Source of the DNA: Macrotis lagotis
Lineage: Eukaryota > Chordata > Mammalia > Peramelemorphia > Peramelidae
Assembly: GCF_037893015.1 (NCBI RefSeq)
Contig: NC_133659.1
Coordinates: forward strand, 15,477,279 to 15,541,278
Reading direction: 5' to 3'
Length of the DNA: 64,000 nt
Shown: piece by piece, positions 1-11,239 of the stretch
How the letters are laid out: each line of letters starts with the position of its first letter
Position numbering within the stretch: position 1 is the stretch's first letter
Program-made: the position numbers and the translations under genes
Notes under the pieces: model-generated
The model's input: the letters and a program-made list of their open reading frames with translations, nothing else
What the model was told of the DNA's origin: nothing
Databases searched by the model: none

Positions 1-79
1 TGAAGGACAAACATCATCAGAGGTAGATATCAATGGAAACTTGCAGACTATGTTTTTGAGAAGACACTAATCCAAAGAT

Positions 80-323
80 AGGGCAGCTAGATGACACAGT
101 GGAGTCAAAATGGAGAAAGGCCTGAGTTCAAATCTAGCTCAGACACCTCCTAGATATGTGACCTTGGGCAAGTCACTTAATCCTGTTTGCCTCAGTTTCC
201 TCATCTGCAAAAAATGAACTGAAGAAGGAAATGGCAAAGCACCCCAATATCATTGACAAGAAAACCCCAAAAGGAGGTCATTTAAGAATCACACATGTGA
301 TTGAAATGAGTGAACAACAGCAA
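80..323 (+). repeat. RTE-tailed CORE-SINE, near full length
   Basis: It starts with a gggcagctagatg head, passes through the CORE segment (gaccttgggcaagtcactt), and ends in a tail with gaaggaaatggcaaa and ccaagaaaacccc-like blocks followed by gaacaacagcaa. The tail resembles the 3' end of BovB/RTE LINEs, which are thought to mobilise such SINEs. About 15-20% diverged, so an old copy. Confidence 0.85.
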
Positions 324-411
324 ATAACTCATAGGCACATAGGATTCAGATGTCTATGTGTGTGATCATGAAAGGTGGGGAAGGGGTAGATGAGACCCAG
401 AAACTCCCATA

Positions 412-595
412 GAATTTTACAGTTTGTAAAACACGTTCCCTACAAAAATCCTACAAGGTCAGGAGTATAAACATGATTATTTCCAATTTACAAATAAGGA
501 AAATGAAATTCAGAGGAAATGAATTGCTAAAGGTTGTTTTGATGACAAGTGGAGGATCTGTGCTTTGAAACTAAATCTGCCTCTATCCAATGCCT
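412..595 (-). repeat. MIR-like CORE-SINE, reverse strand
   Basis: Read in reverse, it has the MIR order: a 3' segment (tttgtaaaacacgttcc), then tacaaataaggaaaatgaa in place of the usual tacagatgaggaaactgag, then a diverged core and head. Strongly decayed. Confidence 0.6.
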
Positions 596-639
596 TTTTT
601 GCTAAGCCACACTTAGAGGCTACAGTGCCCATATTCAAT

Positions 640-735
640 TGTAAGCTTCCTAAGTTCAAGGACTATGTGATTTTTTTTCATCTTGGCATCCCCAGTGCCT
701 GCGTAAAATGGAGAATTGATTGAATTGGTTCCTGA
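640..735 (+). repeat. L2 3' end
   Basis: Has the typical L2 3' UTR order: gtaagcttcctaagttcaagg, a T-rich middle, then cttggcatccccagtgcctg. Confidence 0.6.
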
Positions 736-750
736 TGAGGTATTTACCAT

Positions 751-1716
751 GGAGCATCCTTGTCAATGATTTCTGGGTTTGAGATCTGGTACCTAGGCAA
801 TTTTTAGGGAAAGAAGCCTTGATCTTGACTTCTATCATTCATTTAACTATAGTTGAGTTTCTCCCTTTCTTGGGAATGGGACCTTAGTTTTTATCTGGCA
901 GTGGTGGCATCTTGGGGGCCAGAGAAGGAGTCTAGTAAGATTGTGCCTTCATCCGATCACAGCTCAAGAATGGAGTTCAGTTTGGCATTCCACATTTTGT
1001 GAAGAGTTTAAAAATTGAAAGGGAAACATCAGTTGGAATATAAACTAAAAGGAATTCCAGAGCAATGTGATCAGAATAGTAGAGAGACCAACAGTCATGC
1101 CATCTGAAGACTGGTTGAAGGTACAAGGGGTATTGAAACTGGGAAAAGAAAATATGAAGGTGAGTAAACAATGCTATGCAGGATTCTGATGAGTTGTTCT
1201 AAAAAGACCATTAGACCTGTTTTACTTAACCCCAGAGAAAAGGATTAGGGACAATTAATGGAATGTCCAGAGGATCAGCTGTAGTCTAGATACCAGGACA
1301 AACTTACCCCAATGGTGTGGACTGGTGTGGGAAGTCATGGGTTCCTCTACATTGCGAGTTAGCCACCCTATTGCAAATGTTGGAAACATTCAAGAAGAGA
1401 TCAGCTCAGATGATCTCCAGGTTCTCTTTAATCCCTGCAATTCTAGAATTTTGCAAATCAATGAATACAAAACTTGAGTCCCAGAGAGTTCCAAATCAGA
1501 ATGTGCTCCCTTGCTTGAGCCTGAGGCCAGATGCTCAGCCCGCTCCAGTATGCTTAAAATGATAGTAATGACAATATAACAGTTATTAGCATTTTTACAT
1601 GTCTCCAGCTCTTCTCATGGGGAAACCTAATGTAGCAGGGATGAGTAAATGGTTTGCAAAGCCCATGTGTTGTGTGCTTTAAGCTAAGACTTCCATATGG
1701 GTTTTTCACATAATAA
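751..1716. other. Unassigned intergenic sequence
   Basis: No recognisable repeat, RNA gene or coding signal. Short open frames here have no conserved motif. A faint MIR-like tail may lie at 1556-1680. Confidence 0.5.
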
Positions 1717-1945
1717 TACTAATGAGAACTCACATTTGTATAATGCTTTTCAGTTCTCAAAGTGCTTTCCTTGGAGCAGCCCTCAAGGTAGGAGCAAATA
1801 TTGTAATTCCCATTTTACAAAGGAAGAAACTGAGACAGTCAATGGTTAAGTGACGTATCCAGGATCTCATGGCTAGAAAGTGTCTGTCTAGATTTGAAGT
1901 CTGGTTGAAGTCAAGAATTCTATTCACTGAGCTAACTACACATCT
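1717..1945 (-). repeat. MIR/Ther-2-like CORE-SINE, long tail, reverse strand
   Basis: Reverse copy with the 3' module first (acatttgtataatgctttt, caaagtgctttcc, a degenerate catttgatcctcacaac-like block), then cccattttacaaaggaaga, the core and a head ending near tattcactgagcta. This is the marsupial MIR-like layout. Confidence 0.75.
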
Positions 1946-2100
1946 TAAGAATCATCTTAAGGACATGATTCTCCTAGACCTCTTAAGCACAGGATTAAGG
2001 AATGGGGCAAGGTGTGCCTAGGATTCTTTTGGTGTAAAAATCCCTGAGTATGGCAATTCCAATCATTGACCATCAAAATGACTTTAGTGAGTTTTCTTTT

Positions 2101-2277
2101 TTAAAAAAATAAAGATTTTTAAAAATTTTTTTTTATTTATTTAAGGCAATGGGTTTAAAAGTGATTTGCCCAAGGTCACACAGCTAAGCAATTATGATGT
2201 GTCCGAATCCAGATTTGAACTCAGGTTCTCCTGACTCCAAGGCCAGTACTCTATCTACTGCACCACCTAGCTGCCCC
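2101..2277 (-). repeat. WSINE1-like CORE-SINE with TSD
   Basis: Reverse copy: T-rich tail, aaggcaatggg, gcccaaggtcacacagct, ccacctagctgcccc. It is flanked by 14-bp near-identical direct repeats, tagtgagttttctt (2085-2098) and tagtgagttgtctt (2278-2291), as expected for target-primed retrotransposition. Confidence 0.92.
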
Positions 2278-2291
2278 TAGTGAGTTGTCTT

Positions 2292-3565
2292 TAATGTATA
2301 ATTTTGGCTTCTGGGGAACATTGCCCATGTGTGCCAGAGAGAAGAATCAACCCCAGGTCTCCCTGACCCCTCTATGCATTATGCCAAGCAACCTCCCAAA
2401 CATGGCAAAATGAACGAGAGCAGAAGATTTCCTCTTTTTTACCCTTGCTGCCCCAAGTAGAATATTTCAAGTAATGGATAAATGGGACCCGAAGAACATT
2501 TAGAAATGAATTTGCTTATTACTTGTCATAACTTAATAGAGACAACAATAATAATGCAAATTACCAGTGCTTGCTAAAGTGGTCACTTTGAGTATGTCTA
2601 ATCATTATGATTATAATGAAGATATCATTGTGGGCTTAATGCAATTAATGACAGTAATAAAACATGATGATTCATATAAATTTCAATAGGCTATCATGAT
2701 GGCTTATATAAAAAATTATAAACACAATCACACAGGTGTGAGCACTATCTTAAAGTTTACTCACCATGTATTACCTTGTTTTCCTTTTGTTCTCATTCTC
2801 TATGGCCTTAGATGCATCCTTGTGAAGAAAGTGGGCCTCATGGGGGGGACATGGAACCCTATTATTACCTTCCTTTAAACCTCTTTAGTAGAATGTAGAG
2901 CCTTTAATAATTGCTTGATACATGTTTGGGGCCCAACTGACCCATAGCAAGTCTCATGGATATCCATGAGGTCAAGTTTTATCCCTTAAATTAATGCAGT
3001 TTATTAACCAATGTGACCGTGAACTAATCATTTACCAGTTCTGGAACTGTTTTTACCCCATCTGAAATATATGTATATATATATATATGTATGTATATAT
3101 TTAGATTTATAATTATATAATGCAAATGTATAATTTAAACATCTCTAGGGTCTGTTCTAGTCTAAATGCTGTGCTCCTCCAATTGTAATTTCTCTCCAGT
3201 CGCATAATTTCCTAGCCCACCATGGGAAATCGGTCTCCTATGTTCAATTTTTACCCAAGAAGATCTACCTACAAATAAGGAAAACTTACAAAATCAATAT
3301 CCTTTTGTCCAGACTATCAAAAGTGCTCAAGCAATTTAAGTCATTAAGTAGCTGTGGATACAAATAAAAACCAATATCTCACATCATTAGGAGTAAAGAT
3401 GCTGTTTAATTTTATTTCCCAAATCAGGAACAGACATAAACTGCAATGGGGTTGTTGGCCAGAGATGGAGAGACACTCATGGGAGCCCCATTCATAGCCA
3501 GGATCCAAGCAAAGGAAAAAGAACAGATTTCGAAATGAAGTGAAAAGACTTTTACTCAATTACAG
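2292..3565. other. Repeat-poor AT-rich block, candidate conserved noncoding DNA
   Basis: No interspersed repeat recognised apart from a short TA microsatellite. 2500-2720 and 2840-3060 are AT-rich with several TAAT/ATTA homeodomain-type cores (for example ttaatgcaattaatgac). They lack the decay seen in nearby SINEs. Conservation is inferred and was not tested. Confidence 0.35.
3067..3101. repeat. (TA)n/(TATG)n microsatellite
   Basis: Alternating TA with interspersed GTATG units. Confidence 0.95.
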
Positions 3566-3725
3566 CCAATCAATTAATCCATAAACACTTATTAGGCTCC
3601 TATTATGTACCAGATACTAAACCTGATGCTGTTATACAAAGACAAAAATGGAACAATTTCTACCCTCAAGAAGCTTCCAAATATAATTTAGTTTTAAAAT
3701 GTAAGGTTATAAATGTTTCATGACA
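3566..3725 (-). repeat. L2-like 3' end, reverse strand
   Basis: Contains the reversed L2 terminus: aacacttattaggctcctattatgtacc, a spacer with tacaaagacaaaaatgg, then ctcaagaagctt. The opposite strand reads the usual order ending in cttaataaatgttt. Confidence 0.65.
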
Positions 3726-4890
3726 TTTTTATTTATTTTGTTATTTATCGTTTACATTTTAATCTGACTCTAGCAGGTTCTGCTTCTTTGATACCATGGC
3801 CCTACATGAAGGAAATCACAGAGAAGGACACATTCTCTTCCTAGGTAGAGGATCTATGGGAAACATAGAGAAGAGTCCCATGGAAGAAAGTCTGCATGGA
3901 TCGCAATCTGCACTGCTGGAAGGAATGTCCATATTGAAATAAAGTATATCCTGTAATTCGCTAAGCTTCTGGAGATCAAGAATCTTGTCTCAGTCTTTTG
4001 TATATGGCTTTGCTGTCACAGCCTCATTCACACACATCCTACTGCTTTGTCTCTGAGGGCTTTGGCCACCCTCTTCCTTCACAGTGGGTATTTTCTTTTC
4101 CCTTCTGGAAGCAATTAGGGTGTCAAGGAAATAGAATCTGCCAAGGCTTGTCATCACTCCCTAGATGCCAGGAGAACAATGACAGTGTCTCCTCAATCTT
4201 GTTGGCTGGGTGCAAGTTGGGAGTGCCTGCCTCCATGGGTGTTGACTTAATTCTCATACTCCCCACACTCTTCAATAGGACTTTGAAGTAAAGGATATCC
4301 TGAACCCTGTAGGAAACTATAGCCAAAGGCTTGAAATGCATCCTCAAATTGCCTCATCCCACATCCCCAACCACAACTGGTCTCTGCCAGCTCTCTGCCA
4401 TCCTCAGCATACAACCAAGTTGAACCAATAATTAATCATTCTCTCTTTAACTCACATAACAAATAGCTCCCAGATAGATGCTAACACTGACCATATACCA
4501 TTCTCTGCATATTTTGTCTTCCACTCCAAACACCGAATGCAAAGGGATCAGCTTCTAACCAGACTTATGCCAGTCATTTACCAGAGTCAAGTGAATGCCA
4601 TGACAACTCTCCTAGCCCAGAGGATAATTCACAGCTCCAGGCAGACCTAGGTGCTCAGCTAGCATCTTTCCTAGGTCTAACCCTTGCACGTAATAGACAT
4701 TTATAAATGTTTATTCATGATGAACTCTCGTGGAGATTGAAACATAATTGTTTTGCTTGGGTGTGTGTTTTCTTCACAATGTGGCTGATAAGGAAATATG
4801 TTTTGCATGACTTCACATGTATAATCAATATCACATTGCTTGTCTTCTCAAGGGGGAAAAGAAGGGAGGGAAGGAGACTTTGGAACTCAC
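3726..4890. other. Unassigned intergenic sequence
   Basis: Nothing identifiable except a possible L2 terminus around 4685-4715 (gtaatagacatttataaatg). The open frames of 97 and 74 residues at 3998-4347 overlap on opposite strands and show no family resemblance. Confidence 0.45.
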
Positions 4891-5047
4891 ATTTTTGAAA
4901 ATGGATGTTAAAAATGTTTTATTGTAATTGGAAAATATTTAACAAAACAAATATTTAAAATAAACATTTATTCAGCTTGCTCAAACTGAATTGAATTCTT
5001 CATTATTTTAGATCTTGATTTTCCCTGATCCTGGGTTGAACAAAGAC

Positions 5048-5205
5048 AGAGATGGCAAGTTCATTAACTTTGTAGATGACACAAAGCTGGAAGCGATGAC
5101 AGTCAGGATCCAAAAAGACCTCAGTCCTCAATAGATTAGAACTTTGGGTAAATAAACTGAAGTTAAACAGGGATAAAAGCAAAGCTTCATAATAATATAA
5201 GCACT
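5048..5205 (+). repeat. CR1/L3 LINE fragment with the reverse-transcriptase DD motif
   Basis: Resembles the 3' part of CR1-clade ORF2. Positions 5069-5089 translate to FVDDTKL, matching the catalytic FADDTKL box of CR1/L3 reverse transcriptases, and the same frame continues into IQKDL. It then meets a stop, so this is a dead fragment. It is one of the few places where LINE coding sequence can be read directly. Confidence 0.75.
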
Positions 5206-6030
5206 CATCTTTATACTTGCAACTTTTCAATGCTTTTTATATAGGTAACATGTATGCTTGAATCTCACTGTCTCTGGGGAGGTAGGCTACATACCCCACT
5301 TAAGGTTCTTAAGTTCCACAAGGAATTTATAGGGTTCTCTTCTCCACTGCTATCAATCTGAGCCTCCACCCTTTGCTATGGGGTCACTAGCACCCTTGTT
5401 CATTCAACCTCTCGCTATTGAGTAGTTATTACAAAGGATATTTACTTCAAAGATAAAATTAAGTACAAGCTTTTCCCACAATGTCTTGAGCAGATCCTTT
5501 TTGCTATATCATCTCTCTGTCTCTGGAAGATTGGGTTCAAATTTAATTTGCTTCCTCCATAACTTTGGTCCCACCAAGTTTGCCTCCAGAGGTGGCACTG
5601 CTGCTGGATGTGTCCTTCCACTGGGATGAGGTCCTGAGGGTCATCCTCAAAGATTGCTTCCTATTCCTTGGTTTATTGATATTATACAGACTTGTGAGCT
5701 CCACTTGAACTCTCACTCCTGGATTCTCAAGGTCAGAGTCTCTTCTTCAGACACCTAGAACGAAAAAGACCAAATGAAAGGGCAAAAAAGTTCCCATTTC
5801 TGAGAGGCCATATGATCTCAGAAGAGGAAATCACAATGATCCTTCCCTTTTTTGCATTGACTCTCCCTAGACACTCTCACACCACCAAAGTGCAACTGAA
5901 GACCAATAAGAGTAAAGACAGCCAGAATCGACTCGAGTCTTTATGAAGACACCCACTCAGCTCTGATTTCATAGTTAATCACAAGGGAGGCTCCCAACCA
6001 GGGTCGGCAAACTGGAACCAGGTATATTGT
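5206..6030. other. Unassigned intergenic sequence
   Basis: No repeat, RNA gene or coding potential recognised. Confidence 0.45.
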
Positions 6031-6039
6031 GTTTACACA

Positions 6040-6115
6040 TGCTTCACCATCTTTTCAGAGGCAGCCCATTCCACTTTTGGTGGAAGCTTTGATAACCAGG
6101 AAGTTTTTCTTAACA
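6040..6115 (-). repeat. L3/CR1-like 3' UTR fragment
   Basis: Contains aggcagcccattccacttt and ccaggaagtttttctt, hallmarks of the reversed L3-type 3' UTR. Confidence 0.5.
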
Positions 6116-6159
6116 TCCATCAATCCATCAACAAACATTTTTTTATAAGGGTGTAAGTT

Positions 6160-6315
6160 CCTTGAGGGTCCCTGAACATGTGTTTTATCCTCTAATAGAA
6201 TCTAAGCTCCTGGAAGACAGGGTGGGTCTGTCTCTTTTTTGTCTTTGAATTCCCAAAGTCCAGCACAATGATTCATTAGAGTAAGTATTTCACAAATGCT
6301 TCTTGATTGATTGGT
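6160..6315 (+). repeat. L2 3' end
   Basis: Contains aatctaagctcctggaagacag, a tctttgaattcccaaag segment, cagcacaatgattc and a cacaaatgcttcttgattga terminus. Confidence 0.7.
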
Positions 6316-6483
6316 TGACTTATAATGGATGGATGAATGAATCAAATGAATATATGGAAAAATAATTCTTTAACATTTATCTATGTGAACTAGTTGATTG
6401 CTTTGATCCCTGCTGAGATTCTGGAATTCTATAACTCAACAAGTCTGCTTTTCTCATAAAGAGTAGAGAAAGGAAGGGGTATA

Positions 6484-6508
6484 GTATGATGATGATGATG
6501 ATGATGAT
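6484..6508. repeat. (GAT)n microsatellite
   Basis: About eight uninterrupted GAT triplets. Confidence 0.95.
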
Positions 6509-6574
6509 ATCACATGAATATATTGTTCATTCATTTTATCTCTCCTGAACATTTCTCCTGTACAATAGAAAAGA

Positions 6575-6680
6575 CTTCTCCATTTTACTGTTGAGGAAAC
6601 TGAGGCCAAATCATTTGCCCAAGGTCACCTAGCTAGCTAGTGTTGGAGCCAGGATTCACAGTTACCTAGTACATTGACCC
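6575..6680 (-). repeat. MIR-like CORE-SINE fragment
   Basis: Reverse core: attttactgttgaggaaactg, tttgcccaaggtcacctagc, tggagccaggattcac. Confidence 0.75.
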
Positions 6681-7395
6681 AAGTCGACCTATGCTACCCC
6701 CAAGTTCCCTCTACCTACTCAGAGTAAGGTCTCAGACTCTAAACCTGCTCTTTTCACTCACCCCTCGCTATCTCACTAATACCTTTAGTGCCCAATAAGG
6801 GGAAAACAATGAGATCAGAGACTCAATAAGACAGACTAATAAAAAAAATAATGGTGGTAGGAGGGGGGAGTGAAGTCCATGGAACAACTGGAAGATGTCA
6901 AAACACTTGTCTCCCATGACTTTAGTGTAGACCCTCAACCCCCAAATCTAGAAAGAGTCCAGGGAACTATTCAGTCATCCATTTAACATAACTTATTTTA
7001 ACACTTGGCTCTGGGCCAGACCTCCACCTATGTACTCACTAGCTGTTCAGCAGCCAGGAGAACAAAACAACTGTTAATGGGAGTAATTCAGAGCCTGGGG
7101 GGTGATTTATACCTCTTGTTACTGTTCAAGTCTTAGTTACCAAAGACAACAATTATTAGGTATAAAAAGTGGAGGTCGTTTAAGACACCTAGGGAGGCCT
7201 AGGAAATGGAGCTCTCCATTTTTCTACACCTCCTTCTACATCCCTGAGATTTGGGTTTTGTGACTCTTCCTGTCTTTACTTTTCCTGCCTATAACCAATC
7301 ACCCAATCTCGCCCATTTGTGAGATAAAAGTTATCTTGAAGTCTTTTGTCTTCCTTACCCCTCATGTTCAGTGATTCACAGAGTCCTGACAACAT
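6681..7395. other. Repeat-poor segment, candidate conserved noncoding DNA at 7030-7200
   Basis: No repeat recognised. The 7030-7200 part (aacaactgttaatggg, gattcag-type and aacaattattagg motifs) looks like unique DNA, not a decayed SINE. Function is inferred only from its texture. Confidence 0.3.
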
Positions 7396-7399
7396 TATT

Positions 7400-7490
7400 C
7401 GATTGGACCAACTTTTACTAAGAACTTGCCAGTTTGGGTACCATCTTAGGTGCAAAGAACAAAAATGAACTTAGATTCTAATGGAATGTG
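7400..7490 (-). repeat. L2-like 3' end fragment, reverse strand
   Basis: Weak match to the reversed L2 terminus: acttttactaagaacttgcc, then aggtgcaaagaacaaaaatg and attctaatgg. Confidence 0.4.
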
Positions 7491-8665
7491 TCTTGAAAAT
7501 TTCCCTTTTTTTAAAGTTTGCCATCAGCCTAGTATTTACTACCTTATGTGACCCAGAGAAATGAGGAAACACATAAAGTCACACAGAGAGGGCCTTAGTT
7601 GGACCAGCTGACCCTTAAAGTCCCTTCTTTGACCCTATACATGTTTTAACTATATTTATGAGAAACCCTTCAAAAGCATTCCTCCTAGTGCTTATGACAT
7701 AGAAGACCCTTAATAAATCCTAATTGACTAGCATTTGCTAAATATGTTCTGCGTCTGGTCAGAATCTCTTACCTATATTTTAAGTTCACATCTCAAGACT
7801 AATTCCAAGTCCATTCTCAAACACTCATTTTTAACTATCTGTTCTCTTCCCAAAATTGTTTTTTTCTTTTCTGTATCCCTTGCTCTCAAGGGCCAACAGA
7901 GAGAAAAACACAATTTTTGCCTCTGAGGTCTTCAGTTGTTTTGGCTGAGGATTTCTTAATTGTTGGCCATACTCTAGGTTCCTTGTGCCCATGAGAGTGG
8001 CCAGATGTGTGCAGTTAGCAGCCATTTTTATAAGTCTTGGGAAATGCTCTGTTATATCTTGGATATTAGCCCCTGGAAGACAACAGAACTTCTCTATTGT
8101 TCTTATCAGGTCAACATATGTTTGTTTCTATTCTTCAAGGAAATGTCAACTAATACTGTGCTTTCCTCTGTCTCTTAAGGGCTAATCTCTTGTTGTCTGA
8201 GAGTATGAGTGGCCCAGCTTGACCATTTGGGGAGGATGAGCAGCTTCCTTCTCCTCAGAGCATCTGGCTTCCTCCACTTCCAGAGGTGCTCCTCATCTGT
8301 CTTCTGGCTCTTGTGGTGCAGCCATCCTTTTCCTTCCCTCTATCCTCTATGTATACCTCTCACAGCACCTCTCCTATCTTCCTTTCTTCAACATGATGAC
8401 AAGTTAAGTCTTCCTTCCTCCACTTCCTATCCCCATTGAAATCCCAATAAAGTTGACTAGTCAACCCTTTGCTCAGCATTCCCTCCTTACCTGCCACCTT
8501 GTGCATGTCTATATTCTTTCCCTCCTAACCCCATCACAGAAACGCAAAAACCCAGACAAATAAATAGTAGGAAGGCTCTTTGAGGGTACAAACTGTATCA
8601 TGCAAAAAAATTGTGTATATGTCATAACTAACTACGTGCTTTGTGTAGAGTGGATACTAAATAGA
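7491..8665. other. Unassigned intergenic sequence
   Basis: Possible L2 terminus at about 7675-7725 (cataga-agacccttaataaatcc). Otherwise nothing is recognised. Several short frames overlap on both strands without motifs. Confidence 0.45.
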
Positions 8666-8667
8666 TG

Positions 8668-8938
8668 CGATTTCTAAAATGCTGGACACGGAGTTGGGGA
8701 GACAAGTTCAAAACCAGTTTCCAACTCTGTGTAACGTCACTTAACCACTGTCTGTCTCAGTTTTCTCATCTGTGAAATGAAATAATAGTAAAAATAATAA
8801 TAATGAGAATAATAATATAATAATAATACAAATACCACCAACCTCCCAGAGCCATTGTGAAGATAAAATGAGATTATATTTATAAATCACTTTGTAGGCC
8901 TTAAAGCACTACACAAATGCTTACTACAATTATTGTAA
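8668..8938 (+). repeat. MIR/Ther-2-like CORE-SINE with internal AAT expansion
   Basis: Head and core (aagttcaaaaccag, gtcacttaacc, cagttttctcatctgtgaaatg), then an (AAT)n expansion at 8780-8831, then the long 3' module (gccattgtgaagataaaatgag, cactttgtaggccttaaagcac). Confidence 0.8.
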
Positions 8939-9001
8939 ATATTAATTCAATTTGAATTCAAATTTCAGTCTTTGAGGGACAAAAGGAGATAGGGTAATTA
9001 A

Positions 9002-9135
9002 TATCACAGAAAGAACACTGGCTTCTGATGCTTACAAATCATTCTCTCTTCTTGGGTTTCAGTTTACTGCTTTGTAAAATGAGGGGGTTAGAGTAGCTGA
9101 CCTCTGAGGTCCTTTCTCATCTGACACTGTGATCG
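9002..9135 (+). repeat. MAR1/MON1-like CORE-SINE
   Basis: gaacactggcttctgatg head, cagtttactgctttgtaaaatgag, then the typical tail ggggttagagtagctgacctctgaggtcctttc. Confidence 0.7.
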
Positions 9136-9159
9136 AGAGAGCCCAAACAGAGGATACTA

Positions 9160-9265
9160 ACATTGGTAATGGCTCTAGAAAGCTTTTAGTTCAATCCCTC
9201 CAATTTTATATATGAGAAAACCATTGTGCAGAGATAGTTCATCTAGTTACAGATGGGGATGTCTG
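9160..9265 (-). repeat. MAR1/MON1-like CORE-SINE fragment, reverse strand
   Basis: Reverse tail and core: ttcaatccctccaattttatatatgagaaaacc, gttcatctagttac. Highly decayed. Confidence 0.4.
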
Positions 9266-9292
9266 ATCTAATGTAGAGCATCAAGAGAAACA

Positions 9293-9482
9293 GCAAGGTC
9301 TAATGAATGGTGTACTGACCCTGGAGTAAGAAAGACCTGGGTTCAAATTCTGCCTCAACCACTTACTAGGTGTGCGACACTGAGCAAGCCATTTAACCTC
9401 TGTGTGCCTCAGTTTCCTCATCTATAAAAGGAAAGGACTAAACCAGAAAGTCTCTCCTTCTCAGGTACCTATGATCCTATGA
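9293..9482 (+). repeat. MAR1/MON1-like CORE-SINE, near full length
   Basis: ctggagtaagaaagacctgg, gcctcaaccacttactaggtg, cagtttcctcatctataaaag and a gacta...ggtacctatgatcctatg tail in the right order. Confidence 0.8.
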
Positions 9483-9491
9483 CTCTACATT

Positions 9492-9725
9492 GCTCATAAT
9501 GATACTTTATATATCACTTTAAATTTTGCAGAATATTTTAAATGTTTTAGTTATTTTCAGGGGCACAAGATTCCCTCCAAGTTCTAAATCTATGGTTCTA
9601 TAACTTCCTTGAAATTGCAAAGTAGCTCAGGGAGTGATTCCGACAAGTATTATCATCCCCATTTTACAGATGAGGAAAATCAAAGTAATTACCAGAAAAG
9701 CCTGGTAGGTGATAAGACTCCTGAA
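9492..9725 (-). repeat. MIR-like CORE-SINE, reverse, interrupted
   Basis: The 3' module (gatactttatatatcacttt) and core (atcatccccattttacagat) are separated by a short tail-like piece (ttctaaatctatggttc) that resembles a MAR1-type tail. Confidence 0.5.
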
Positions 9726-10350
9726 GAAGGAAGCAATCAGATACCCTGAAAAGTTGACTAGAAAAAAAATTGGACCCAGTTTAATAGCCCCAGAGAATGG
9801 TATAGCTAGGTCTGAATCACCATCTCTCTGTGGATGAGAAGAACATGTCAGATGTCGGGAAAGAAACTCTCCCCGACAAAGATTGCATTAAAAACTGGAC
9901 TTGGGACCATTAAATCTTCCGAAGATGGAACCTATCACTTTGTCCCCTAGTGAGCGGCCCTTGGTAAGGGAGCAGGTCCTGCTGAGGTTAATATTAATAC
10001 TAGTGAAGGAGAGAGAGGGCTGCTCTGAAGGAATCCCTCAATAAAAGGGAAAACAGATGGGGCGAGAGCTGAAGTTCATTTTGCAAGAGATGTCAGGACC
10101 AGGAGAGTTTTCGGATTGCCAGCAGGTCTTGAGTGAAATGCTGAAGACTATCGAAGGCTGATTAACAGCTACCTCGGGAGCTGAAATAAGTCCTTGGAGA
10201 AGGGCAAAAGAAAAAAGCCTCCATCAACCAAGTGGGAGACAGTAGAGAAGTCCAAACAAATGAAATATTGATGACTATAGTCTCACAAAACTTCTTGGAT
10301 GCAATTAGCTCATTTTTAGCAATTTGAGCTAAAATTTAGCACAAAATTAA
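9726..10350. other. Unique sequence, candidate conserved noncoding DNA
   Basis: No repeat recognised. 9830-10260 has balanced composition and motifs such as ctgattaacagctacctcggg. No open frame of note. Confidence 0.3.
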
Positions 10351-10354
10351 TGTT

Positions 10355-10460
10355 AGCAATGAGCAATTGAAGGTTTGCAGACTTTCCCCCCAATCAGCCC
10401 ATGAAGTAGACAGGTAAGCATTATTAGCTCTATTTTAATAGAAGAACAATGAGTGTCAAA
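10355..10460 (-). repeat. MIR-like fragment, reverse strand
   Basis: Decayed 3' module and core: aggtttgcagactttcc, cccatgaagtagacaggtaagcattatta. Confidence 0.4.
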
Positions 10461-10499
10461 GGGAGAGGGGACATGAATTGGATCTGGCATTTCATTAGT

Positions 10500-10690
10500 A
10501 TAGGACAGTGTTTCTCAAAGTCTGATCCACGGACCCTTGGGAATGTCTAATATACTCTCAGGGGGGTCTACAAAATCAAAAAAAATTTCATGACTATAGA
10601 TATTTAGTATATATACTTAGAATATGGAAAATATCTAAAGATAGAGCCCATATAAACAAAAACTAAAAAGCTGGAAAACTACTGGTTTTG
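10500..10690. mobile_element. Possible hAT-type DNA transposon relic
   Basis: Starts cagtgtttctcaaagtctgatccacgga and continues with gggggtctacaaaatc and a ttcatgactatagatattta block, which resembles the ends of old hAT (Charlie/Tip100-like) elements. No terminal repeat pair or 8-bp duplication was confirmed. Confidence 0.35.
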
Positions 10691-10724
10691 GTAAATCTCA
10701 TATGAAGAAGCTCCCTCTACCATT

Positions 10725-10850
10725 GCAGGTTAGTAATTTTCATACAGCTTAGAGTCTTTGGACAGTAGGTTATGCTACTCAGAGACACCCAGCCAGTAAG
10801 TGTCAGAGACAGTACTGGAACTTCCAAGCCCAGCTCTCTGTTAGCTACTT
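10725..10850 (-). repeat. MIR-like fragment, reverse strand
   Basis: cagagacacccagccagtaagtg, tactggaacttccaagcccag-type order from core to head. Confidence 0.5.
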
Positions 10851-11239
10851 CATAATTTCCTCTCCTAGCGATATTTAATAGATTCTATATGCAGATCATT
10901 CCATAGTTGACTTTCATCCTCAGTTGACCTCTCCAGGCTTGTTGTGTGTCTCCCTCATTCTTCACTTAATCCAACTGGCTTAACTGCTATTCCCCAAATT
11001 TATCATGTCATTTCGGTTCCCAATGTGCATCCAGAGCTCTTCCATTTGAGAATGTCTCCATTTTGTCCCCACATATATGCCTTTGCAATGCAAACAACCG
11101 CAGATAAGAAAATCAAGGTATCCTGTTGTGCAATCTGTTCTGAGGAATAGCCTCACGCCCTGGATCCTGTAATGCTCCATTCTGATGGTAACCCCAAACC
11201 CTGAAATTGGGGAAAGGGTTTACTCTGTCAGATTAGCCT

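Noticed and set aside
9726-10350. Possible exon in unique sequence
   Set aside because: No sustained open frame and no convincing splice-site pair; left as unassigned.
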